NCBI GenBank assembly: GCA_041584015.1
Contig: JBFHES010000281.1
Coordinates: forward strand, 1 to 5,684
DNA from: JBFHES01 sp041584015
GTDB lineage: Bacteria > Bacteroidota > Bacteroidia > Bacteroidales > M50B96
Direction: 5' to 3'
DNA length: 5,684 bases
In this document: positions 1 to 5,684 of the stretch, one piece after another
Numbering within the stretch: the first letter of the stretch is position 1
Layout: each line of letters starts with the position of its first letter
The notes under the pieces: generated by a model
Databases searched by the model: none
Seen by the model: only the letters and a program-made list of their open reading frames with translations
What the model was told of the DNA's origin: nothing
Position numbers and translations under genes: made by a program

Positions 1-163
1 ATAGCCCTGTGGAATTAAGACAATCATTTTCGGGAAAGCCCTGATGAGGCGCGAGATCTACCTAAGAAATGCAAACTTAACACAGCGGTCAAACAAGTAT
101 TCACATGTACTCTATCTTTATAAAATTCTATCACGCTCAAATTTCATCGCTTCTATCTTTTCT

Positions 164-171
164 TACTTTTG
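164..171 (+). promoter_or_regulatory. Bacteroidota-type -7 promoter element (TACTTTTG)
   Basis: The octamer TACTTTTG matches the Bacteroidota primary-sigma -7 consensus TAnnTTTG at every fixed position. Its 3' end lies 17 bases before the ATG at 189, which would give a leader of roughly 10 bases. The -33 element is weak: only a TTT run at 142-144, about 19 bases upstream. The motif lies inside the upstream extension of the glycosyltransferase frame, so it supports starting that gene at 189 rather than at the ATG at 105. No transcription data are available; this rests on motif match and position. Confidence 0.55.
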
Positions 172-188
172 CAGCACAAAAGATAATC

Positions 189-1301
189 ATGCACATAGGA
201 TTCGAAGCAAAACGAGCATTTTTCAACACTTCAGGATTGGGTAATTATTCACGCAATACCATTAACGGTCTGTCAGAATTTTACCCCGACATCAAACTTT
301 CCTTATTCACTCCAGGGCTAAACACGGATGTTTATAATCCGGCGAAAAACATTCAGGTTATTAAACCCAGCGGATTCTGGAAAAAATTCAAAGCTATTTG
401 GCGACGAAGCGGCATGACACGCCAGATTAAAACGTTGAGTCCGGATATTTTTCACGGACTGAGTCATGAACTTCCTGCCGGAATTGAGAATACCAATGTA
501 AAGACAGTGGTGACCATGCACGATTTAATCTTTATGCGTTACCCTGAGTTTTACAAGGCAGTTGACATTAAAATCTACAAACGAAAATTCAAACAGGCTT
601 GTGATGTTGCGGACAAGGTAATTGCCATTAGTGAGCAAACAAAAAGCGATCTTATCGAGTTCTTCGGCACCAGGCCCGAAAAAATAAAGGTGATTTATCA
701 AGGTTGCAATCCGGCCTATTTTCAGCATGTATCTGATGTAAAAAAAAGCCGCACACTCGACAAGTACAATCTACCCGACAACTTCATGCTTTCTGTTGGA
801 ACCATTGAAGAGCGTAAAAACTTAATGGGCATTTTAGAAGCGATGAGCTTAAGCCAAACTACCTTAGCTCTTGTTGTAGTTGGACGCCCAACAGAATATA
901 TTGAAAAATGTAAAGCCTTTATTACAGCCAATGGATTAGGCAATAAAGTGCATTTCTTTCACAACATAGATTTTAACGATTTGCCTGCATTTTACCAACT
1001 GGCAAAATTCATGATTTACCCATCCTTCTTCGAAGGCTTTGGGTTACCAGTGCTGGAAGCTCAAGCTTCCGGGTGTCCGGTAATTACCTCAAACATCAGC
1101 AGCATGCCCGAAGCAGGAGGCGATGCCGCAAAATACGTTGACCCAAGAAAGCCAAACGAGATTGCTGAAGCCATGCAAGAATTGAATGAATCTGACGCAC
1201 TACGTGAGCAAATGATAACTGACGGAATAAAGCACGCCTCAAATTTTCGAGAAAGAAATGTAATTGATAATCTTATGAAAGTTTATCAAGAGTTGGTTTA
1301 G
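189..1301 (+). CDS. GT4-family glycosyltransferase (GT-B fold)
   Basis: The 370-residue product is predicted to transfer a sugar from a nucleotide-activated donor to an acceptor in glycan synthesis (lipopolysaccharide, capsule or exopolysaccharide). Donor and acceptor cannot be read from the sequence. It is soluble or peripheral, with no transmembrane helix. Visible features: an N-terminal Rossmann start with the glycine loop GLGNY (16-20); TMHDL (109-113), the usual MHD-type motif of WbaZ/mannosyltransferase-like GT4 enzymes; SVGTIEERKN (202-211), opening the C-terminal domain with the basic pair R209/K210 expected near the donor phosphates; and the E-x7-E signature in FEGFGLPVLE (E282 and E290), followed by ASGCPVITS and PEAGGDAA (307-314). 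The length is normal for the family. The frame stays open upstream to an ATG at 105, but that adds 28 hydrophobic residues before the first beta strand and contains the promoter-like TACTTTTG, so ATG 189 is preferred. No clear terminator follows. The family call is firm; specificity is unknown. Confidence 0.93.
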   Translation: MHIGFEAKRAFFNTSGLGNYSRNTINGLSEFYPDIKLSLFTPGLNTDVYNPAKNIQVIKPSGFWKKFKAIWRRSGMTRQIKTLSPDIFHGLSHELPAGIENTNVKTVVTMHDLIFMRYPEFYKAVDIKIYKRKFKQACDVADKVIAISEQTKSDLIEFFGTRPEKIKVIYQGCNPAYFQHVSDVKKSRTLDKYNLPDNFMLSVGTIEERKNLMGILEAMSLSQTTLALVVVGRPTEYIEKCKAFITANGLGNKVHFFHNIDFNDLPAFYQLAKFMIYPSFFEGFGLPVLEAQASGCPVITSNISSMPEAGGDAAKYVDPRKPNEIAEAMQELNESDALREQMITDGIKHASNFRERNVIDNLMKVYQELV

Positions 1302-1348
1302 TTGCAAATTTGGGACATAGTAAAAACATATCTATATACGCTTACTCA

Positions 1349-1424
1349 CCGTACCACCGACTTGATTCAAATAAGAAATCACCTGATATTCAGAATTGCA
1401 ATCTATTAAAGAGCGGTGGAACGG
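1349..1424 (+). repeat. 76-bp structured repeat, copy 1
   Basis: The copy begins with CCGTACCACCG and ends with CGGTGGAACGG. These ends are reverse complements except for one A-A opposition, so it can fold as an 11-position stem closing a loop of about 54 bases. It aligns without gaps to the copy at 5406. By hand count about 59 of 81 positions (1349-1429 against 5406-5486) match, including a perfect 24-base run (1406-1429 against 5463-5486). The strand given is arbitrary. I do not recognise it as a named family. It is not coding: the shared 24 bases fall in different reading frames in the two copies' minus-strand open frames. Confidence 0.8.
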
Positions 1425-1461
1425 ATAATTCTCAGAACGACATATCTTTTGTTTGATCAAG

Positions 1462-1471
1462 CCGTGCCACC
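1462..1471 (+). repeat. Truncated left end of a further 76-bp element
   Basis: CCGTGCCACC matches the left end of the repeat, and then similarity stops. The expected partner CGGTGG..ACGG 65 bases downstream is absent. The following sequence runs into the palindrome at 1490-1509, so this copy looks truncated or was only ever a half. It can alternatively pair with the right end of copy 1 at 1414-1424 (nine of ten positions). Confidence 0.55.
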
Positions 1472-1489
1472 AGATCAATTGGCATGGGG

Positions 1490-1509
1490 ATTCCTGCCTG
1501 CGCAGGAAT
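1490..1509. repeat. REP/dRS3-like short palindrome
   Basis: ATTCCTGC and GCAGGAAT form a perfect 8-bp stem around the 4-base loop CTGC, preceded by GGGG and followed by GA. This matches the general form of the dispersed intergenic palindromes (REP-like, compare the neisserial dRS3 type ATTCC...GGAAT) whose spurious translation contains SFLRRQES. It could fold in RNA, but the T-run of an intrinsic terminator is missing. It lies between the glycosyltransferase and the sigma operon. Confidence 0.7.
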
Positions 1510-1586
1510 GAAAGATCTAACAAGAAAGCGACTCTTTATTATTTCCTAATAATAAAATACCCGTGCTTTTTCTCCAAAATTTTCAA

Positions 1587-1594
1587 TTCCTTTG
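1587..1594 (+). promoter_or_regulatory. Possible -7 element for the sigma/FGE operon
   Basis: TTCCTTTG differs from TAnnTTTG at one fixed position and would give a leader of about 60 bases before ATG 1664. A competing candidate, TAGATTTA at 1631-1638, also has one mismatch (the final G) and would give a leader of about 20 bases. Neither has a convincing -33 element. If the operon is controlled by its own sigma factor, its promoter need not match this consensus at all. Confidence 0.25.
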
Positions 1595-1663
1595 CCCTCA
1601 GCTACAAAAAACTGTTACCATAATGTGTTATAGATTTAGATAACTAAAGGTCTAAACTAATTG

Positions 1664-2221
1664 ATGAGTAAAGAAACCTACAAACTATTGAAGCGCAAAA
1701 AGCGAAAAGGACTGGATCTGTTCTATGAGCGTTATGCGAAGAAGCTCTTCAACTATGCGAAGCAAAACTGGCAATGCAACGACGACATAGCTTGGGATAT
1801 CATCTACCAAAGCTTCGACAAAATTATTGAGAACATTGACAAGTACGAATTTGAAAGTGAAGCTAAATTCGGCTCGTTTGTATTGGTCACCTTTCTGAAT
1901 AATCTGAGGAACCATTACCGCGATTCTCAGAAGAACATTCAAATGGTATATGTAGATGAAGACGACTCTTTGAGCAACCTACCAGAGGAGGAAGACAGCA
2001 CTCCAATTGATTCTGCATTAATGTTACAATTGAAATCAGAATTGCAGCAACTTGAGGAATGGGAACGAATGCTGCTTTTACTTCGCGCCCAGCGCATGTC
2101 ATACAACGAAATAGCAAAGTACGTAGACAAGCCAGAACAACAACTTAAGGTTTATTACCAGAGATTAAAGAACAGACTAATCAAGAAAATTAAAGTTAAC
2201 GAGGAGGTACAACATGGATAA
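1664..2221 (+). CDS. Sigma-70 family (ECF-type) RNA polymerase sigma factor
   Basis: The 185-residue product should direct core RNA polymerase to a dedicated promoter set. A sigma2-like region spans about residues 16-87: LFYERYAKKLFNYA, then DDIAWDIIYQSFDKI in the core-binding position, then FGSFVLVTFLNNLRNHYRD, matching the usual F..WL..IarN....R ending. An acidic linker follows (98-115). A sigma4-like helix-turn-helix spans about 124-176: LQQLEEWERMLLLLRAQRMSYNEIAKYVDKP, then LKVYYQRLKNRL. No sigma3 or region 1.1 is present, as in ECF sigmas. ATG 1664 is chosen over the adjacent in-frame TTG at 1661; AAAGG at 1646-1650 is a poor, distant ribosome site. The stop codon lies within the first codons of the next gene (8-base overlap), so the two products are probably made in a fixed ratio, as for sigma/anti-sigma pairs. 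The family is clear; target promoters and ECF group are not. Confidence 0.88.
   Translation: MSKETYKLLKRKKRKGLDLFYERYAKKLFNYAKQNWQCNDDIAWDIIYQSFDKIIENIDKYEFESEAKFGSFVLVTFLNNLRNHYRDSQKNIQMVYVDEDDSLSNLPEEEDSTPIDSALMLQLKSELQQLEEWERMLLLLRAQRMSYNEIAKYVDKPEQQLKVYYQRLKNRLIKKIKVNEEVQHG
2201..2207 (+). promoter_or_regulatory. Strong Shine-Dalgarno (GAGGAGG) inside the sigma gene
   Basis: GAGGAGG sits six bases before ATG 2214, within the last codons of the sigma gene. It fixes the start of the membrane-protein gene and implies translational coupling. Such a strong match is notable because Bacteroidota genes commonly lack a Shine-Dalgarno; neither of the other two genes here has one of this quality. 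Confidence 0.8.
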
Positions 2222-5200
2222 GAAAACGAATTTGCAAAACGCAGGTTCTTTCGAGGACCTCTTATTAGACATGATGCTTGAAGAATCAAAGACCAAATCA
2301 ATTAATAAATCGATTGACATGAACGCAAACAACTTATTTAACAACACTGCAACAGTTGCGCTACCAGCAAGTGCACGACTCAACTTTATAACACAATATC
2401 CACAATTTAAAGCAAGCTGGCTAACGCGTATGAATATATTCCGTTTATTCATTGCTGTTAGTACGTCAATAATGATATTGCTTTACTTTGTAGCCACTAA
2501 CCAACCAGAGCAACAACCACCAAAGAGCAAATCGTTTATACCCATTGTAGAAAAGAACGATACTACAAGAATTGAAAATCAATCGCCTGTATTATTGTCT
2601 ATTCATGAAGCGGACCTAAGCCTAATTAAAAACGCCAAACAAATTGAGTTACTTCCTTCGAATGATACAACTCGCCATATTAATAACAAACAAGCGGACA
2701 CTGAGAATCGAAAACTTAAACCAGTGCAACAAAGAGTTCCAAAACAGGATGGAAGGCGAAAAAAAGAACAAACTTTTGATGAGGACCTGGCTCACCTTAT
2801 TACTAGTAATAGTAATATGGATGGAATAGAGATAGGAGAATTCCGCCCTATTTTAGAACGCTTATATATTAGAGAACCGAGTATTATTCCATTTCATCCT
2901 GTAATTCATAAAATTACACCACGTCATGAATTAGATGATTATAGAAACAAACAAGCAGTAAAGGCCGAAGTAAAAGACACCGTAAACAGAGAAGCCAAGA
3001 AGCAAAAGTCAAAAGTTCTTAACGGTGTTTGGGGTGACAATAAATATATGGCTAAGAAATATCCATCGCAGGACTTATTTACTTATACAGGCATCCCATT
3101 TAAAAAAGGCTTTGACCATATGATGTTTTTCAGCGATCATAAAACTGTTGATAAGCTACCTTTTAATAATAATTTGGAATCATTGAAACCACAACGTCGA
3201 CCCGGTTTTGGCTCATACAATCCTCCATATGCAATGCGTTTTTACGATTTTGAAATGCAGTCTGATAGTTCCTATTTACAAGCCCGTGCCGAATTATTGG
3301 AAAACACCTGTATGCGCCCATTCTATATTAGTAAAACAGAAGTTAGTAATAAAGATTATAAGGAGTTTATTTGGTGGGTACTTAAATACAACGGTTATAA
3401 TAACTTTACCTCGCTGGTTGACAGCACACTTCCGGCAGAGGCTTATAATTATACATTCTTTAATGAGAATTCTGAGTATGTACAAACCAAGCAAACAAGT
3501 AAACTAAACATCCTACCGAAGCAAGACTGTTGGACTGCAGATTTCAATTATTCATACAATCAGCCAATGTCGAATGCTTATCTCACTCATCCAGCCTATA
3601 ATGATTATCCGGTTGTTGGTGTAAGTTATTGGCAGAGCCTTGCATTTACCGATTGGCTTACCTGGATATGGCAAGATCGATTTGATCAAAACAATGTTCC
3701 CTACGAGATTGAATACGATTTACCGTACGACTATGAAAGAGAAGCTGCAGTAGTTAGATACCTATCGGAGAATAATGAGAAATTTGAACATCCCTTGCTT
3801 CCATCCGATTTCTTATCGAACCTGTCGGTTAAAAGAATTACTGATACAGAACTAAGACGACAGCTTAACATTTATAGCTTTTTTCAATACATTAATAATT
3901 TATACACCAAGCCTGTAAGTACCGACGATCTGGCCTATACCAATAAATCTGACATTAGAGGCCTGGAGAACAATGTCTCAGAGTGGTGCAAGGAAGATTA
4001 CGAGAAAAACTGGACGCCTTGGCGTAATAGCTACAAACAATTGTTACAGGAACACAACGGTATGTCCGATCGCATCCTTATAGATCTGGAAGCTTACTTC
4101 GACTCAACCTGTAATAATAAAAATGGCAAGCTTGTGAGAGGCGGAAGTTGGGTAGATGTAAGAGTAAGAAAGGATGCTGTTAATATTCTCGACGGCGCAA
4201 TGGCAAAAGCCTTTGTGGATCCTGATGAACAGCGTAGCGCTATTGGTTTCCGCTTTGTGATGCGTGTAAAGCTAAAGGACGAAGAGCTGGTAAAGCTGAA
4301 AGTAAAAACCTTGGGCATTCAACTACCTAACTACAACTACTCAAACCTCATCGAGCTACCAGCCTCAATTAACCAACACGAAGACATGCCGAAAGATGTG
4401 AACATAAAAGGTGCACAGGTATGCGAAACGACCAACCTATCGTGGTGGTTGTTCCTCAATTATTTAATTGATGAGAACCAGTTGGAAGTTCTGGAAAAGT
4501 GTATTCCTAACGATCCATCTTGGGCAATAAAAATGGTGAACGAAACGGAACCACCCAAGAAGAAGAATTTCACTCGAAAGCTAGAATTGATTCTTCCATT
4601 CCCTAAGAGTTTTATTAAGGACCAACAAATTGATGAATTGCCTGTAAGCAGATTTGCAAGAAAACCAGTGGTAGGCATTAGTCACGAAGCTGCCTTATTA
4701 TACTGCGACTGGTTAAACACCTTATATAAAAGCATTAACAAGGGCTTGAAATTCGGATTACCAAGCGAAGAGGAATATAAAGCTTTGGCCTGGGATCTTC
4801 CAGGTGGAAGTAGCATTTGGGCCGATAGTCGTTTCCCTCGTAACTGCGCATCTTGCTATACAAGCAATGTAATTTCCGTTGACCACTATGACACAATTGA
4901 CTTTGCGAATCCGCATTTTGAAGCAGCTGCCAACAAGCAACTTCGTGATGAGATTTTGGAACAAACTCCTTCGACATTCCGCATCGCACTTTTAGATAGT
5001 TTGATTGACGGCAAGATGTCTTATCAGCAATTTCTTGATTCACAAAACTCGGGCAAATCAGGCCGTTTTCCAATTGGCATCAATAATACAAATCTGGAAA
5101 CCGCAGCATGGTATCTTGAGAATGAATTTGGTTTATTCGACTTAAGTGGAAATGCCTCGGAGATGATTACTGATAAAACGAAAACCAAAGGTGGTTCATT

Positions 5201-5294
5201 TGCGAGCCCGGCAACATTCATAAACATAAACAACAGTGAACAATGGAATGGAGAACCGTCGCCATGCGTTGGCTTTAGAGTGATATTGAAATAG
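2214..5294 (+). CDS. Single-pass membrane protein with tandem FGE/SUMF1-like domains; putative anti-sigma sensor
   Basis: A 1026-residue protein. Residues 1-72 are hydrophilic and predicted cytosolic. Residues 73-94 (MNIFRLFIAVSTSIMILLYF and on) form one transmembrane helix with K66 and R72 before it, so the rest should face the periplasm. Residues 95-365 are a polar, charged linker. FGE-like domain 1 spans about 366-685: FYISKTEVSNKDYKEF, YPVVGVSYWQSLAFTDWL (465-482), NNVSEWC (586-592), LVRGGSW (640-646), IGFRFVM. Domain 2 spans about 734-1026: ETTNLSWWLFLNYL, KPVVGISHEAALLYCDWL (817-834), FGLPSEEEYKALA, FGLFDLSGNASEMI (972-985), KGGSF (992-996), CVGFRVIL at the C-terminus. Neither domain has the paired cysteines that active FGE carries after its GGS motif, so catalysis is unlikely and a binding or structural role is more plausible, as for GldJ/GldK. 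No lipobox, zinc anti-sigma motif or FecR domain is seen. The overlap with the sigma gene suggests that the N-terminus binds the sigma factor; this is inference. Confidence 0.87.
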   Translation: MDKKTNLQNAGSFEDLLLDMMLEESKTKSINKSIDMNANNLFNNTATVALPASARLNFITQYPQFKASWLTRMNIFRLFIAVSTSIMILLYFVATNQPEQQPPKSKSFIPIVEKNDTTRIENQSPVLLSIHEADLSLIKNAKQIELLPSNDTTRHINNKQADTENRKLKPVQQRVPKQDGRRKKEQTFDEDLAHLITSNSNMDGIEIGEFRPILERLYIREPSIIPFHPVIHKITPRHELDDYRNKQAVKAEVKDTVNREAKKQKSKVLNGVWGDNKYMAKKYPSQDLFTYTGIPFKKGFDHMMFFSDHKTVDKLPFNNNLESLKPQRRPGFGSYNPPYAMRFYDFEMQSDSSYLQARAELLENTCMRPFYISKTEVSNKDYKEFIWWVLKYNGYNNFTSLVDSTLPAEAYNYTFFNENSEYVQTKQTSKLNILPKQDCWTADFNYSYNQPMSNAYLTHPAYNDYPVVGVSYWQSLAFTDWLTWIWQDRFDQNNVPYEIEYDLPYDYEREAAVVRYLSENNEKFEHPLLPSDFLSNLSVKRITDTELRRQLNIYSFFQYINNLYTKPVSTDDLAYTNKSDIRGLENNVSEWCKEDYEKNWTPWRNSYKQLLQEHNGMSDRILIDLEAYFDSTCNNKNGKLVRGGSWVDVRVRKDAVNILDGAMAKAFVDPDEQRSAIGFRFVMRVKLKDEELVKLKVKTLGIQLPNYNYSNLIELPASINQHEDMPKDVNIKGAQVCETTNLSWWLFLNYLIDENQLEVLEKCIPNDPSWAIKMVNETEPPKKKNFTRKLELILPFPKSFIKDQQIDELPVSRFARKPVVGISHEAALLYCDWLNTLYKSINKGLKFGLPSEEEYKALAWDLPGGSSIWADSRFPRNCASCYTSNVISVDHYDTIDFANPHFEAAANKQLRDEILEQTPSTFRIALLDSLIDGKMSYQQFLDSQNSGKSGRFPIGINNTNLETAAWYLENEFGLFDLSGNASEMITDKTKTKGGSFASPATFININNSEQWNGEPSPCVGFRVILK

Positions 5295-5314
5295 TAAACT
5301 ATTGTTAGGCAATG

Positions 5315-5351
5315 AAAGCCGGAGTGTAAAACATAATTGCGCTCCGGCTTT
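5315..5351 (+). terminator. Terminator-like hairpin after the sigma/FGE operon
   Basis: AAAGCCGGAGTG (5315-5326) pairs with CGCTCCGGCTTT (5340-5351) as a 12-bp stem with one T-G wobble and a 13-base AT-rich loop. The stem ends in TTT and is followed by GTATATT, so the U-tract is short. It starts 21 bases after the stop codon. The A-run on the other side means it could also act for transcripts arriving from the right. Confidence 0.8.
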
Positions 5352-5405
5352 GTATATTGAATTTATCCGTACCCTTGGAAAGGTGGAAGCCATACTACGA
5401 TCTTT

Positions 5406-5481
5406 CCGTGCCATCGATATGATATAAATAAGATGTGGCTTGTTAATCCAGATAGCCGCTTGTTAAAGAGCGGTGGAACGG
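5406..5481 (+). repeat. 76-bp structured repeat, copy 2
   Basis: Left end CCGTGCCATCG and right end CGGTGGAACGG start exactly 65 bases apart, as in copy 1. The stem keeps nine Watson-Crick pairs plus a T-G wobble, with one G-A opposition. The identity with copy 1 continues 5 bases beyond the core, to 5486. It shares AATCCAGAT at the same internal offset (5445-5453) with copy 3. The spacer to copy 3 is 34 bases. Confidence 0.8.
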
Positions 5482-5515
5482 ATAATCTTAAGGAAGAATC
5501 ACTGTTACGAGCTAG

Positions 5516-5591
5516 CCGTGCCACCGATTTAATGTAGGAATGATATCGCATAAAAATCCAGATCGCATTCAGCAAGAAAGCGGTTGCACGG
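5516..5591 (+). repeat. 76-bp structured repeat, copy 3
   Basis: Left end CCGTGCCACCG and right end CGGTTGCACGG are again 65 bases apart start to start. Ten of eleven stem positions pair. Here the G-A opposition of copy 2 is replaced by a G-C pair, and one other position (C-T) is lost. AATCCAGAT recurs at 5555-5563, the same offset as in copy 2. The interior is otherwise more diverged from copy 1 than copy 2 is. Confidence 0.75.
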
Positions 5592-5663
5592 GAAGTACAG
5601 ATAAAACAAAAAACTCCGTTACGAAAACTAACCGAAACTAGAACACTTGCTACAGCGCCCAAA

Positions 5664-5684
5664 CCGTGCCAACGATATGATTTA
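5664..5684 (+). repeat. 76-bp structured repeat, further copy cut by window end
   Basis: CCGTGCCAACG followed by ATATGATTTA matches the left end of copy 2 at 19 of 21 positions, counted by hand. The right end lies beyond the window. The spacer from copy 3 is 72 bases, longer than the 34-37 bases between the other neighbouring left and right ends. Confidence 0.6.

Larger units (their letters stand above)
1302..1660. other. Intergenic region with repeat copies and operon leader
   Basis: I see no gene in this gap of about 360 bases. It holds a full 76-bp element (1349-1424), a half copy of its left end (1462-1471), a perfect short palindrome (1490-1509) and an AT-rich leader with weak promoter candidates before the sigma gene. 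An open frame on the minus strand (1332-1523) reads SFLRRQESP across the palindrome. That peptide is a familiar spurious product of bacterial intergenic palindromic repeats, and the frame has no family signature, so I do not call it a gene. Confidence 0.8.
5352..5684. other. Non-coding region filled with copies of the 76-bp element
   Basis: No gene is supported in the last 333 bases. Minus-strand open frames here (5196-5414, 5363-5662) have no family signature and cross the repeats in frames that differ from copy to copy. The region contains full elements at 5406 and 5516, a cut-off one at 5664, and a worn right-end-like GGTGGAA at 5382. Spacers between units share GTTACGA followed by CTA (5504-5514 and 5618-5630), so similarity extends beyond the 76-bp cores. 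The array may continue past the window edge. Confidence 0.75.

Noticed and set aside
3..44. Possible C-terminal tail of an upstream gene (frame 3, 13 codons ending in TGA).
   Set aside because: The frame is open from the window edge to TGA at 42-44, but thirteen codons carry no recognisable signature, and an open run this short is expected by chance.
105..188. N-terminal extension of the glycosyltransferase from the ATG at 105.
   Set aside because: It would add 28 hydrophobic residues ahead of the normal first beta strand, and the extension contains a full match to the TAnnTTTG promoter element.
1332..1523. Minus-strand open frame of 63 codons.
   Set aside because: It contains SFLRRQESP, a typical spurious translation of an intergenic palindrome, and crosses the 76-bp element in a frame different from the other copies.
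4735..5073. Minus-strand open frame of 112 codons within the FGE-like gene.
   Set aside because: It lies entirely opposite a well-supported domain with clear family motifs on the plus strand; it is a shadow.
5190..5351. Diversity-generating retroelement target: C-terminal FGE (C-type-lectin-like) domain with AAC codons near the end and a hairpin downstream.
   Set aside because: No reverse transcriptase, accessory gene or template repeat is visible in the window, the downstream repeats do not resemble the 3' end of the gene, and the hairpin is well explained as a terminator. Searching the flanking sequence for a reverse transcriptase and a near-copy of 5190-5290 would settle it.
5363..5662. 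Minus-strand open frame of 99 codons.
   Set aside because: It consists largely of repeat copies, reads the shared 24 bases in a different frame from the 1332-1523 open frame, and has no family signature.
5406..5684. CRISPR array.
   Set aside because: The repeated units are long, diverged from each other and separated by partly similar spacers, unlike short identical repeats with unique spacers.

Overview
The window looks like chromosomal DNA of a member of the Bacteroidota (Bacteroidetes). The composition is AT-rich. A TAnnTTTG-type -7 promoter element sits just before the first gene. The third gene encodes tandem formylglycine-generating-enzyme-like (FGE/SUMF1) domains of the kind common in that phylum, as in the GldJ/GldK gliding proteins. 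I cannot place the organism more precisely.

Layout. Positions 1-188 are non-coding or the extreme tail of an upstream gene, ending in a promoter. Positions 189-1301 (+) encode a GT-B fold family 4 glycosyltransferase. Positions 1302-1660 are an intergenic stretch holding one full copy and one half copy of a structured repeat (here called the 76-bp element), then a short REP/dRS3-like palindrome, then the leader of the next operon. Positions 1664-2221 (+) encode a small two-domain sigma-70/ECF-type sigma factor. Its last 8 bases overlap the start of a 1026-residue membrane protein at 2214-5294 (+). That protein has a short cytosolic N-terminus, one transmembrane helix, a long linker and two FGE-like domains predicted to lie outside the cytoplasmic membrane. 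A strong terminator-like hairpin follows the stop codon. The rest of the window, 5352-5684, is non-coding and holds two more full copies and a cut-off further copy of the same 76-bp element.

How the genes may work together. The sigma gene and the membrane-protein gene are translationally coupled by an 8-base overlap and a strong Shine-Dalgarno. The membrane protein has the topology expected of an anti-sigma factor or transmembrane sensor. My main inference is a two-component sigma/sensor system in which tandem pseudo-FGE domains, neither with the catalytic cysteine pair, take the place of the FecR-type periplasmic domain usual in Bacteroidota. The glycosyltransferase is separated from this operon by a repeat-bearing gap and probably belongs to a separate upstream transcription unit.

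The second notable element is the 76-bp repeat. Three full copies align without gaps, each with 11-base complementary ends whose start points are exactly 65 bases apart. Copies lie on both sides of the sigma/FGE operon in the same orientation. I do not recognise this repeat as a named family.
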